Shown: one piece after another, positions 42,840-54,878 of the stretch | How the letters are laid out: each line of letters opens with the position of its first letter | Numbering within the stretch: the first letter of the stretch is position 1 | Assembly: GCA_903813345.2 (NCBI GenBank) | Contig: CAIIXF020000001.1 | Location: forward strand, 9,029,598 to 9,093,597 | Origin: Owenia fusiformis | Taxonomy: Eukaryota; Annelida; Polychaeta; Sabellida; Oweniidae | Length of the DNA stretch: 64,000 bases | Reading direction: 5' to 3' | Made by a program: the position numbers and the translations under genes | Notes under the pieces: generated by a model | Seen by the model: only the letters and a program-made list of their open reading frames with translations | The model's database searches: none | Told to the model about the DNA's origin: nothing

Positions 42840-45800
42840 ATGCCAGATGAAGTGAGGAAGATTTACGGTAACGAGCTGTACCGAGAGTATCCCTCGTACA
42901 CCGGAATCACCGGTAGATCCCATGATGCACGCAAATTCCAGAGAGTGCACTCTCCATTTTGGGATACCAAAGATGGCACTGATATGGCATATAAAGTGAA
43001 GGCCTCCACTTTCAGATTAGGCGGTCTGGGTAAGGACTACTATTTTTTTCATGGCCTGAGTTCGTCGCTAACATGCTAAATATAAGAGTTAGCTGACGTT
43101 TGAGAGTCTGACTTACATTCTAAAGGTTAGAACCCGAATGTTAATGAAACCATATCACCTTTGTTCCGTCAACCATGGAGCATTTGCCACAACATCCAAC
43201 AGGTAAATCATGGACCGTGAAAATGAATGATTTCCTTGTAAGTTCCGGAAGTTTCAATACGAAAAATTACCGAACATATGTGAAAACCGAATATTTGTTC
43301 GTTGTTTTCACGATTTACAGGTTCGTTTGTTCTCCAATGTTTTGGTCTAAATTATAAAGCATCACCAACAGGTCTTACTCTATTAATCGACTAATACAGC
43401 AGACGGCTCATATTTTTACGTAGCATTTCGTTCAGACCAATAGTGGGAGTGCAGATCATGCAGTTTCGTTCGTTGCATACTTCACTTGAAATTGGTAATT
43501 TTAAATATTGGCTACTTCACTTAGCTTGGCGGATGTATAACATTGCTTAATATTCTTTTAATTTTCACACCACTGTGCTTGGTTGACACGTCAACAAAGT
43601 AAAGTTCAAGGGTCAATGCGTTATTTCGTGATAACTACAACGCCTTCCCGGAAGTCAACATTAATGAAAAATGAAAAAGTCGGAAAAGCATTTACACTTA
43701 CTCACTTCGAGAGCCATGTTAGATTTTGAAACTTATGGCTCTCAAACGGAGAAGTGAACAGCTGATCAATAGTGACCTTTGAAACTGAATTAAGTCGATC
43801 CGCGGCTTACTTTTGGTCTCTAACTGTGTCTTACATCAGTATCATCAATCCGTGTAAGTATGGAGCGCTGGAGTACTTCTTTTTCGATCAAGACTTGTAA
43901 ATTGTTCATCGAGTTAAAGTTTTACAGACCTATTTCCAATATGGCGGTTTGCTAGGTGCGAGATACGCAACGAACGAAATGAATTTTGAGAATTAGTTAG
44001 GTTCGGACAACCTCCGGAGATTTACGAAAATGTCCGAGCAGAAACCGCCATATTGGAATTTGGCAGTAAAACGATTTCCTCGACTAACAATTACAAGTCT
44101 TGATCGAAAAAGAAGTACTCCAGCGCTCCAATACTTACACGGATTGATGATACTGATGTAAGACACAGTTAGAGACCAAAAGTAAGCCGCGGATCGACTT
44201 AATTCGATTTCAAAGGTCACGATCATTGAGCTGTCCAAATGCTCCGTGGGAAAGCTATTATATCAAAATCCAAATAGCTTTCGCAGGAAGTAAATTTACA
44301 CTAATTTCTATCAAATGCTGTGTTTATGCATCATCAATGACTCAACAAAGGTGATATGGTTTCATTAAGATTCGGGTTCTAACCTTTAGAAGGTAAGTCA
44401 GACTCCCAAACGTCAGCTAACTCTTATATTTAGCATGTTAGCGACGAAATCAGGCCATGAAAAAAATAGTAAGGCTTTCCTGCACAGGCAATGGAACATA
44501 GAAATACCCCCCCCCCACTCTCTGTACATAAGTAAATAATAATAATTATTTACTTATGTACAGAGAGCGGGGGGGGGGGATTATTTCTATGTTCCATTGC
44601 CTGTGCTTTCCTGTATTTCTTCATCCTACAATATAGGCTAGTTCAAATCAATCAATAGTAGCCTACAACTTGTTGTAGATACCACTCTTCCACAATGTCA
44701 TCTCATGGCAATTTTAAGATGTCATGTAGGCTAGAGACACTTTTGGCTTATCCGGTTTCATGACTCGGCCATGAAATACGATACTACAATATCGTAAATC
44801 TACTGTATAATCTAAATAATGACCCAGTAAATAGTCATAGAGTCGCCTTATTGATGTTTTGGTGACTCTGTAAGACTGAAGTGTCCTTAGTAGAGTCCAT
44901 TTCACTGCTTCATTGCGTCAGTAGAACGGCAAAAATAAGAAATTGGGAGACCATTGTGCAATAATATATGGAAACGTATATTCATAATGTACATGAATGA
45001 CAGATTTTTTAGTTTTTTGTGCAATAAGCCTGTGCCGTCTTGTAATTTGAAGAATTTCAGCTATGTTATTCTTATTGAAAATAACATGGCAGAGAAGCAT
45101 CCAAATATAAGAGGCCACACACTTTATAAGCCAAACTAGAAGCAATCCAAGATATACAAATGTCATTCATGTACAATAGGAATATATTTTTCCATATATT
45201 ATTGCAAAAGGATATTTTGATTTCTTATTTTTTAACTTTTACTGACGCAGTTAAACAATGAAATGGACTCTAATTGAGTTAAAAAAATGACATTTACAAA
45301 AACATGGCAGCCATTTTTCATGGAGAGGCCAGATCAAAAATCCCCTTTCAAGCAGAGGTCCTACAACCACAAAATGAAAACCTTTAAAATTTGATTCGTC
45401 AAGGCGTCAACCGATAACCAGTATTAGAGATATCACCCAAACACACAGACAAACAATCAAATGAATGGTCAGAGATAACAATTTTTCTTCTTTATCCGAT
45501 ATTGTGATTGTGTACGTAACTTGACACTTTAATGCTGCCTTTTGTCACTTGGTACAGTATTTTCACTTTGTAGGAATAATCACTTGATACTTGTCACTTA
45601 TACTTGTTTATACATTCATTGAGAGAGCGCATTGATTGATAAGACTATTTTGGTAAAGAGTCACTGTCTCTATTGTGATGGTCGTTCATTGGTATAAAAG
45701 GAGATAGCCTTATCCAGTAATTATAAGGGAATTGTTCATCAAAATCTAGCTATCCATATCAAAATGCAATTCACTGAATGCTTTCAAGTGGCATTCATTT

Positions 45801-48800
45801 CTTTTATTTATTATAGAGGTCATGGCAGCTACTCTTGCATGGTTTGTCTCTCAGTATTTCTATGCAAAAAGGGCAATGAGAATTCAGTATGCATACTTTT
45901 TGACACTTTGGCTTAATGCCAACATAATACATTTTTCCTCTGTCAATATCTGATTATATTGTAATTTTTGATATATATATTGCAATATTATACATAGTTT
46001 GGGTAATTTTCTTAATGTACTGTACTGTATCAATTCTTTTTCTGTTAGCGATTGCCTGGTTCATCAAGCTACTCTTGGTATTGCTATTTTAGATTTGTTT
46101 TTTTTATGTTACAGGGGCTGTTATTGGCACATGTGACTGCCTCTTATATTCCCATCCTACTACATCCCTGGATGGAGCATTGAGAGTTGGAAAGTGGACA
46201 GGATACATGGGTAAGTAGTGTCAGCATGCAACTTAAAATCAAAAATATGCATAATAAGATACTTCATGAACTGAATTATTATGCCACCACCAAACGTGGT
46301 GACATATTGTTATCCTCTCTGTTCTTTTTGGCTCACACAGTGAGCCTATGGGATCGACCAGGAGTCCGTCCGTTTGTCCATCCATCTGTCCGTCCGTCCA
46401 TCCGTCCGTCAACATTGGCCTCACAAATTAAAACTGCTATTCGGATTGAGTCATTTCCACATTCATTTTATGCATATCCATAATGCTTATTTGACCTGTC
46501 ATCACCATTTCCCAAGTTCGCCCGTTTACCGAGAAATTGCTGATTTTGACTTCAAAAAGTCAAATTGTCTGTAAATACTAGACACTTTGTTGAAGTAGAA
46601 CTTTCAAATAACTTGTAGTAGTTGCTGTTTATGCAACTTATGTCCTCTGAAGATTTCAAAGCTCTTTGAATTACAGTTTTTGGTGTTTACTCTATAAAAT
46701 TTGACAAAAAGTACGACTCATTTTCGGGAAACTTTCTCATGTATAAAGTCAATGGCAGGTTTTGTGATTGACAAGTTTCTCAAAGTTTGCCTTATACTCG
46801 ATTATTTCTTGCAATGAATTACATCATTACTAGATTTAAGCATTCCTTACATATTGCTCAATATATGTCAGCATCAAATTTTTACCGTTTTTGAGATATT
46901 TGACGTCAAAAACCTGTAAAAATAAGTTATTTTTCAACTTGCTTCAGTTTGACCAAATTTTTTTTTTGAAAATCATCTACAAGTTGCCAGGAGTTCAAAT
47001 CTGACATTAGATTTAGGATTTGACCTTTACTTGACCTTCAGTGACCTTCAAAAGGTCAAAAAAGTTGATTTTTCAAATTGATTTTTGGATGTAAATTTTG
47101 GTCAGCTTAATCACAAAAGACCTTACTGAGCTCTGAACAAGTAAAATTTTCAAGGTCAAAGGTGATCAAACTAGGTCACACAACTGTGCTATCTAAGTTT
47201 CTCGAATACAGTTCTAAGTTCGAAAATACAAATCCAAATCAATATTTTTGTTTGAAAGTCAGGATATACATTCCTCTGAAGGTTCCAAACTGTGTGAGCA
47301 TAGGACCGTGGGTCCTTCATTTATGGCGCTTGGCGTCTGTAGCAAATTCTTACAACTTCCAATAACTTAACAAATACTGTTTAGACTGACTTAAATTTTT
47401 TCAAAATCATCTACAAGTTTTCAGAAGTTCAAATCTGACTTTATATTTAAAATTTGACTTTCAATGACCTTCTCAAGGTCAAAAAAGGTCAAAACGTTTT
47501 TTTTCAACTTGACCAAATCTTTTTTCAAAATCATCTACTAGTTCTCAAAAGTAATTAGATGGTGACATTTTGTCATGTTAATGCCTTGTTTTAAGTATTT
47601 AATATACTAGGCATATATAACAAATAAAAATGAAAAGACTAGATCTTAGTGAATAATGCAACTTACCAATATCCTTGTGAGAAAATAACTATAGAACCTG
47701 TGTTTCAACTTCTGAATCTTCTGATACAAGTCACGTCACAAAGACTGAGATTCAATTCAGATATGGATACATTTTGAGTGTTTGATTGTCTTGGATTTTT
47801 TGTAAACATTGCTTTTTGCCTAACACAATTTTTTTTTAATTTGAAATGAATGATAAGATTTCTTATTTGAGATGACACATACATGTTTATGTTCCAGCTT
47901 TGGCAGGGGGCATGTACTCTTCTGCAGTTGGGCTTTTAGCAAATCTGAGGAATGAGGATGGACCAGTCAATCACATGCTTGGAGGAGCAATGATGGGATC
48001 AGTTGCTGGAATGGCTGGTAAGTATTCATTTGTGAATTTTATGGCAGTGTTCGCATTGACGCCGTTTTTTCTCATTTTTACGGAAATTTCAAGAGGTCGG
48101 ACGGGAAAATCAGAAATAACTTACGTCCCTGGGACGCAAAGATTCTACACCACCATCAGGTAACTTTTACTGCAGCGTAGAAGTGATAAAACATGATTTT
48201 CTGAAGAATTTTCAAATCGTCTACTTCCTTGATCTCAATAATGTTTATGTCGGCAAATCTGATTGGCTACCGGAGTGTCACAGTATATTCGCGGGGTTTC
48301 TAGTCTGAAACACAGCATTTGATTGGCTATGGTGCCCTCCGAGTCATTCCGGAGTATACCGAAGCTGGATTATCTGTTGTACGCAAACATTAGTTTCAAA
48401 ATTGAGAATTGAGACTTGTTTTTCACGATAATCTTAGTTAAAGTGTCTTTCTATGACTTAGAAGGAGAAATATGAGATTTCGAGCCATATATCTCAAGAA
48501 AATGCTCTTACCTTTCTAGTAGGATGAGTTCAGGTGCCAAAAACAGCTGATCAAAGGATATATATCATTTTCTAATTGAAAATTTTTGTTGAGCCCTGCA
48601 TTTTTAACACTGTTTTGACAGGAAGTCATACCCAAAATGAAAACTGAATAAAACAACACTTATCCTAAATGTAGATCAAAATACTTACTCAGATATGCAA
48701 AATGTTATTATAAGTAGTAATGCTGATCATTTCTAAGAAATTTAAGCATATAAATAAGACTTTTTCAATCCTTGATTATATAGATAAAGAATTTCTTCAT

Positions 48801-51800
48801 TTTGCAAGCTTTGTCTATTTGGTGTAGTGGTTAGAGCCTTGGACCTTTATTCCAAAAGATCTGGGTTCAAATCCCACGGGCGGAATATATTTTTATTCTT
48901 TATTTTATTTATTTTTTATTTTGATCCACAATATTTCTAAAACAAATTTTATATATGGCACTCAAACCATATTTAGTATTTCCAAGGGTTTTAATTTTTA
49001 GATGAAATCATGGAAAGTTACTTTAATTTCACTAGGAACCGTTAGATACCGATCTTATGTTATGTATCAATATAATTATTTAATGATAGATCAACGTTTT
49101 TCATCCAAAAGTCGTCAGAGTAAGGAGAAATGTTATAAAAAGAAACAAAAAGTTCACGACCTTGAAGATCGGTGGCTGGTAAAATGTGAAAACAACTTTT
49201 AATTTGAGTATTTCTTTCATTCATTTCGGAGAATTTTGGTATAACATTAGTAAATAATTGTGTGAAAAGGACCAAATGATAGATATTTATCGGGTAAATG
49301 CATAGAATTACAATATATGTCACTTTATCCCGTTTTAGCGTAAGCACTCTATTATCGCCCACTTCACTTTCACTGTAATAACAAAATATGAGGGACGCAA
49401 AAAAAATTAGACGGGACTCACATTTTTCAAATGTGTTGCGTCCCTGGGACTCAGAAATTTAAATGGCTAGCGCGAACACTGTTATGGTAATTATCCCAAC
49501 AAACAAAGTTTGATATGGTTATAGTGAAGCCCTCCGTCCGTCAGTCAGTCAGTCCGTGGATGCATTTTCTTCATATTTGGTGGAAAGATGTATATTGGCA
49601 ATTGGTGAATAGTTGTACGCAATAAAAAATTCTAAGATGGCCGCCAAAGTTTTTCATTTTAAACCAAAGCAATAAATATTATTGTTTGAAATTGAGGTAG
49701 TATATTCACAACATCTATCTATTTCATATATATTCCGAGTTTTTCATCATGACTCCCAGGTCCATGTAGGGGGGGTCGGGAAAATGGCAATTTGCATTAA
49801 TTTTAATCTGATGGATTGGCGGATTCAGAAAATCCGCCAAATTAAAAATCTGTCAAATTTCAGTTTTGAATTTTTGTCTAATCACCCTATGCAGACAGAG
49901 CCTGTCGGAAATGTTCTTCAGATATGAGCCCCCTCTAAATATTGGGTGCGGAGCTACGTTTATGGAGCTGCTCCGCACCCAATATTTAGAGGGGGCTCAT
50001 ATCTGAAAAAATTTCCGAAATTTTTATAAAATCACACAGATACTGCCTGGCTTCCAAGATGCAAAAATAATTTGTATAGATAGTGCACCTTGAACACCAT
50101 TTTTTATGAATGCTGGGGACTCAGTATTAAAAGGATAATTTCAAAATATATAGGTCTGGGAAAGGTTTAAGGCACACTGCGTCGCTACAGAATGAATTGC
50201 GCTACTATTCTCACAATTGTATTGATATTTGGTGTCAAATACACATATCTTGGTATATTTGAAGTCCCAAAACGGCTTAGTTTCAGAAATATCCCAAATT
50301 TAAATTCAAAAATAACCGTTAGCTTCGCACCCTCCGCTCATTTGCTCCGCACCCAATATTTCCCACAGGCTCTGTCTGCATAGGGTGCTAATGCACTTCA
50401 GAAATAAACTCCGGGGGCCCCTTTTCCTGTTCCAAAAGAAATAATTGTTATATACAATAGAAATACAGAAAATATATTAGTAAACACCTGTCCTAATGAC
50501 ATAAACATCTACAAAAATTAAACTTCAGTCCTGAATCCACTAAATTAAATAGCTGGGCCAATATTTGAAATTGAGCAAATCCTTCAAATTAAGTAGCGTC
50601 AAAATAAGTGTATCTACAGTACTCAAATGAAAAGCAATTTAGAGTGGATTGCAAATATTGCATCGGTTTTGTAATTTGGGTCTCGAAAAATTCAAAATTG
50701 CCGCCCTATGTGAGATTTTGCAATAATTTTCTGATCCCTTTAAAGTATGGCTATATTATACTCAAATTGAAGGAAGTTTAGGGTAGGTCATTATTACTAT
50801 GGTATTGTCTTTCTGATTTTTGCCTCAGAAAATTCCAAGTGGCTGCCAACAGGAATTTGCGTTAATTTTGAGATCTTTCAGAAGTATAGCTTTATTATAC
50901 TCAAATGAAAGGCAATTTAGAGTAGATTGCAAATATTGTTTCGGTTTTGTAATTTGGGCCTTGTAAAATTCAAAATGGCCACCACCTTATGTGGAATTTT
51001 GCAATAATTTTCTGATCTCTTCAAGGTATGGCTATATTATTCTCAAATTGAAGGAAATTTAGGGCCGGCAGTTCACTATTTTGGTATTGTTTTCCTGATT
51101 TGTGCCTCAGAAAATTCAAATTGTCTATATTATTTGTGCCTTTAAATGGTCACCCAAATGCTTTTAAAATTGGTAGAAACTCTGATATATCTCTAATGTT
51201 TCCAATGTTTATATTTTTTGTGAGAAATACAGATGTTATAGTGTTCATTGGGATTGGCTACTCCGTGGAGTTGCCGTTTTCAGTTGAAGAATAGTTCAAA
51301 TTGAGTGCTCATTCTGCTCAAACCTTTAGTAATGTCAGAAAATAAGGCTGACATAAAAATGATGCAAGCTTAACATTTTTTCATTAGCAATGATTTCAAT
51401 TATATACAAAGACTCCTTATATGTTTCTGTAACAAATGGCAGGTGACATTATGCATCTTAATGCCTTGTTGATTTTAAGGGATGCTATTGCAAACCCAAT
51501 GCCCTTGTTGTTGTTGAAACAGTTGAACCCATTATAAATATTTATTTTTTTGTATTGATACCCAGCCGCCTTATTTGCATAGTTGGACGGTGCAATTATG
51601 TCATTGTATAGCAATTGTATTTTATGTAATGTATGGTGATTGTATTTTAATATTTGTTCCATGAATTCACAAATCATATAGAACTTGCCTAATACTATGC
51701 AATGTTATTTGTTTCAGCTAAGAGTACCAAGGTTGGCAGTGGAATGGCAGTTTTCCTCGCTTTGTCTTGTGGACTTTTGAAACAATTCGTCAATGAGGGT

Positions 51801-51932
51801 GTTATATTTATGCCCATCAACAAGAATTCAAGATTCACGTATAAAGAGATGGGATTTCTTAACCATGAAAACAGAACATTTGATACATTCAGGAAGGAAT
51901 ATCCTTCACTAAGGGATGAAGTGAAAGGATAA
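42840..51932 (+). CDS. NDUFA11: NDUFA11-like mitochondrial complex I subunit (Tim17/22/23 family)
   Basis: Four exons, all joined in phase 1: 42840-43029, 46115-46210, 47898-48017, 51718-51932 (TAA), giving 206 residues. A non-conserved start of about 38 residues is followed by FWDTKDGTDMAYKVKASTFR, which fits the WDxPDGTDCxxKaysts motif of NDUFA11. Next come four hydrophobic, glycine-rich segments (GAVIGTCDCLLY, GGMYSSAVGLLANL, MLGGAMMGSVAGMA, GMAVFLALSCGLLKQFV) typical of the Tim17/22/23 fold. The tail (FRKEYPSLRDEVKG) is longer than in vertebrates. NDUFA11 (B14.7) is an accessory subunit in the inner-membrane arm of complex I that stabilises the complex and its supercomplexes. Introns 1-3 hold large transposon insertions. 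A different Tim17-family protein is the alternative but fits less well. Confidence 0.85.
43036..44475. repeat. Large imperfect inverted repeat in NDUFA11 intron 1
   Basis: The outer arms, 43040-43175 and about 44345-44470, match in inverse orientation (ACTATTTTTTTCATGGCCTGA, then GCTAACATGCTAAATATAAG). The inner arms, about 43777-43960 and 44030-44219, also match (ATTAAGTCGATCCGCGG, GTACTTCTTTTTCGATCAAG). The two pairs have different centres, so one arm carries about 490 extra bases. The left arm starts within ten bases of the exon 1 splice donor. Confidence 0.75.
44483..44605. mobile_element. 123-bp foldback MITE with C/G-run stem and 8-bp target duplication
   Basis: Nearly the whole element is a palindrome. 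It starts CACAGGCAATGGAACATAG and ends with the inverse. The stem includes a C10-C11 run facing a G10 run, and the centre is AATAATAATTATT. CTTTCCTG is repeated at 44475-44482 and 44606-44613. The 8-bp duplication suggests hAT mobilisation. Confidence 0.85.
44891..45272. mobile_element. Foldback element with about 110-bp arms
   Basis: TAGAGTCCATTTCA at the left is inverted at the right as TGAAATGGACTCTA. Arms 44891-45003 and 45161-45272 match throughout (CAATAATATATGGAAA, ATGTACATGAATGAC). The centre is unique and carries GTGCAATAAG. The flanking TA may be the target. Confidence 0.75.
46281..47600. mobile_element. Interspersed element with GTCCGTCCATCC tract in NDUFA11 intron 2
   Basis: It starts with the palindrome TATGCCACCACCAAACGTGG then TGACATA, then GGCTCACACAGTGAGCC (another palindrome), then a CCGTCCGTCC-rich tract. 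The rest holds repeated TTGACCTTCA / AAGGTCAAAA paragraphs. The right edge is unclear. Confidence 0.5.
48045..49481. mobile_element. 1.4-kb hAT-like TIR element in NDUFA11 intron 3
   Basis: The ends are CAGTGTTCGC and, inverted, GCGAACACTG. TTATGG lies just outside both ends (a decayed 8-bp duplication). CGTCCCTGGGAC occurs near both ends. It starts only 27 bp after the exon 3 donor. A tRNA-like SINE head is inside. No transposase is seen. Confidence 0.7.
48812..48892 (+). repeat. tRNA-derived SINE head
   Basis: A box TGGTGTAGTGGTTAGAGCC and B box GGGTTCAAATCCC are in order, with an anticodon-like stem TTGGA/TCCAA. The acceptor stem does not pair, and a T-rich stretch follows. It is read as a SINE or tRNA relic, not a functional tRNA. 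Confidence 0.6.
49487..51285. mobile_element. Interspersed element with CCGTCAGTCAGTC tract, copy 2, in NDUFA11 intron 3
   Basis: It starts TTATCCCAACAAACAAAG, soon followed by ATAGTGAAGCCCTCCGTCCG, and ends GTTCATTGGGAT then GGCTACTCCGTGGAGTTGCC. It is the opposite-strand relative of 16599-17301 but 1.1 kb longer, because paragraphs with AAAATTCAAAATTG / TTGAAGGAA are repeated and an extra block is present. That block contains an inverted pair of GCTCCGCACCCAATATT phrases (about 49935-49990). Confidence 0.6.
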
Positions 51933-52267
51933 AGTATGCAAATAAACTAGGAAATTATAATAGGATACATTGTAGAAATTAATATTTGTCCTTTTATCGC
52001 TGCTGCATATGACTTATTACCATACTGTGTGATCTTAGTCATAGTTTTTTGGACAACCATATTTTCAACAATAGTTTCGAAAAGAGTAAAATGCATGTGA
52101 ACTGTGACAAACTGAGAATTCATTTCACAGCATTTCTTTTACCCTGATTTCAAGGAATTAGAGGTAATCTAGGAATTTACACTTTGTCAATTTGATGATT
52201 TGTATCACTTGCACTTCAAATAACTGCCAAATTAATGCTGTATGAAATGTCCTGCTTGTGACTTGTA

Positions 52268-52273
52268 AATAAA
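52268..52273 (+). terminator. poly(A) signal of NDUFA11-like gene
   Basis: AATAAA lies 336 nt after the stop codon, in AT-rich non-coding sequence. It is the first good signal downstream. Confidence 0.6.
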
Positions 52274-52734
52274 GCACATAGAGTTTTTCTGGGAAAACTT
52301 GGTTTTAACTTGTGCTAATTTAGTCAATAAAATTGTTGAAAAATCAAATTATGAATTTTGTACATGTAATTGGTATACACAGTTTGTGTTGATACCCACT
52401 GGACTCCACTGGTTTGATACTTTTGTCCTCATTTATTTGTCTCTAAATCAATCAATGAAACGATGGTTCAGGATTTTCAGAACATACAATATTGTTTTTA
52501 TTCTGTAATACACAGAGGGTATAGCCATGATCTGAAAATAGATGAGACAAAACTAGTTCAAAATATAAGAATCACCCCTTGAAATACCATTAGACTTCAT
52601 TTTCACCCATTTTAGTAAAGAAAGGTCAGACTTAATAATTTCATGCCTTATGATAATGACATTATGACCTGATCCAAAAGGTAACATGACTACAATTAGA
52701 ATGATATCCAAATGTATTTCAATCATTATCCCAA

Positions 52735-52771
52735 CCATGGGCTTTCAATTAGATCTAGTTGAAAGCCCATG
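52735..52771. repeat. Hairpin, followed by a fragment of the CCCAAC-type element
   Basis: CATGGGCTTTCAA and TTGAAAGCCCATG flank a 10-nt loop. Directly after comes GTCCCAACAAAGGAAGC and ATAGTGAAGCC (to about 52930), a truncated relative of 49487-51285. Confidence 0.6.
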
Positions 52772-52930
52772 TCCCAACAAAGGAAGCTTGATAGGGACAT
52801 AGTGAAGCCATCCAAAATTGATCTGATGTTTCATTTTCAACCAAACCAATGGGTACTAGCCCATTGTTCCAAATTTTGAGTAGGTCAAGTGTTCAATTTA
52901 TGAAATATAGTGTAATTAAATATCATCAAT

Positions 52931-53564
52931 GACTTACAGTTTTATAGATATCATATTTTTCTGTGGAGGCATGCCAGACCACTCAAAAACATGACCAGAA
53001 ATAAATCAGGACTAGGAGGCCGTTTCTCGAAAGTTTGTTATGAACAATTCATTAATTCAATAGTTAATGACGATTTTTCTGTTTCTCGAAAGTTAACCAT
53101 TCGCAATGACATTATGATTTTTAACGATTTATCCGTTATCCATGATTGATTTTACGAGTACGAATGGGGGTCTCGTTATTCCATTATCGATGCGGTGTCC
53201 ATAGAAACGAATCCATGATTCTTTAATAACGATAAGTTTCGATAAACTGCCTCCAGACTATGGCTAAGGAAACCCAATTACAGAAAATTGCATATTTATT
53301 TGTTATGGTCTTCAACTTTTTGTGGCACTGTTTGGTTTTCTGCAGTTGGTGTTTGCATGGGCTTTTTGAAATAAAAGGAGTATTCTCTCGTTGAAATATG
53401 AAACATTTTGACCAACACCTACAACACAATCCACATCTTCTCCAAAACCATAGAACGGTGTAAAAAGCTGCATTTGTTTATCACTTGATATAGTGACTCA
53501 TGGATAACGGTTTTTGGTCTGCAAATGAAGATGGTCGATGGATTCCTGTGTAAAATTATAAGTA
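52931..53564. other. Intergenic stretch, no gene seen
   Basis: It contains two direct copies of GTTTCTCGAAAGTT (near 53021 and 53081) and related AACGATTT/ATCCGTTATCC phrases. This may be a decayed repeat; no TIR or reading frame could be supported. Confidence 0.35.
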
Positions 53565-54713
53565 CACACTACCCTACCTCGATCGCGCATGTGCGAATCT
53601 TTTGGCTTTCAACCAGGTCGCTTTTGAGTATATCGACTGCTTAGTCAAAAGGTTAATACGTTTGGTGCTCAGTGTGAGTCAATATTGCTATTCGCTACAC
53701 TTCAGTGGTGCAATAGTGAAGTCCATGTTCCAAGTTATATGATAGTTGAAGAAAGAATGTAAATAATATCGTTTTAGATTTTAAAATATTTGATATGTCA
53801 TAGTACATGGAACACAGTTGCAAAAGTTGATCAATACAGGGTACAAGGAATGTAAATTGTTCAATAGTACAGGGAGCGAGAAAGTAAGCTGATTATACCG
53901 ACCTCATGTACATTTACGTTGCAAACAGTGAAAGTAATGCTAAAAAGGCCGCCTGTTGATGCTTTGAGGTGTCATCAATTGTTATTTAATCCAAATAAAG
54001 TAAACATTATTTTGTAGATTTAGACACGGGCTTTCGGGTCGTATGCATTTTAGTCATTAATTAACAAGAACGCTAGATTATACGTGTTACTAAGGTATCA
54101 AATTGAAATAAAATAACGAAATTAAATATTAACACGTTAATGATAAATGACTATCGGCTCTCAGTATTAATGACTATCTGCTACTCAGAATAATTAAAAT
54201 TGCCTGAACTACATGTGAAGAATCTTTCTATAGAACCCCTTGAATGGTCTAATTCACTACCGTCCTCAAAAACCGATCATTCAAAATGTTTTATTCAAAT
54301 TCGAAAAAATACAGTTGACTAACATACTAGAAAACGTATCCACCTATAACACGATGACACGCAGTTTAAATAACAGTTAACTGTTTTTTTTGTTACATAT
54401 CAATGTAACATTTTCGAAGGGAAACTTACATGCTCCCTGTACGTTGATAGATTTACTGAAATGTATCGTGTATTGCATTCGTGTTTTGCTTCACTGCGCC
54501 CACTATTATCTATCTACCTATAGACTAGTGGTTTTTTGCCAACAATATTCTACACACTGCTTGATGAATCAATTCTATGTCTGGTAGAACACTAGAAATA
54601 AATGTAAAATGTATTTTACGTTCAGAAATATGGAATTAAACCCACGTCCTCCATTTGCAACTAAGCCGTACCCTGTTTCCCTTTTAAACGTGGTCACGTG
54701 GTAGGGTAGTGTG
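53565..54713. mobile_element. 1.1-kb TIR element with 5-bp target duplication, upstream of the MFSD8-like gene
   Basis: A 14-bp perfect inverted repeat, CACACTACCCTACC, is at both ends. AAGTA is duplicated at 53560-53564 and 54714-54718. The right end lies 165 bp from the start codon of the next gene, so it is inside or next to its promoter. No transposase is seen. Confidence 0.8.
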
Positions 54714-54878
54714 AAGTAAGAAATATCCGAACAGCAATAGTGAACTTTTTGTACGTTCGCCAAAATGATGCAACATACCACCGGAAGTAAAACTTTTCAA
54801 GTCGAACATTTTCGAGTGACACTTTGAAGGCGATTTCTGGGTGATTTATGCCATAACATTCAAAATCTAGGTAGTACA

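Noticed and set aside
47900-48163. Independent 87-codon gene
   Set aside because: It is NDUFA11 exon 3 read past its GTAAGT donor into the adjoining hAT-like element.
48812-48892. Functional tRNA gene on the plus strand
   Set aside because: The anticodon stem is fair, but the acceptor stem fails and U33 is missing. Read as a SINE head within a hAT-like element.
53021-53095. Heat-shock elements (TTCTCGAA motifs)
   Set aside because: Two TTTCTCGAAAG copies resemble a paired HSE unit, but they belong to a longer repeated phrase and are far from a gene start; repeat origin is more likely.
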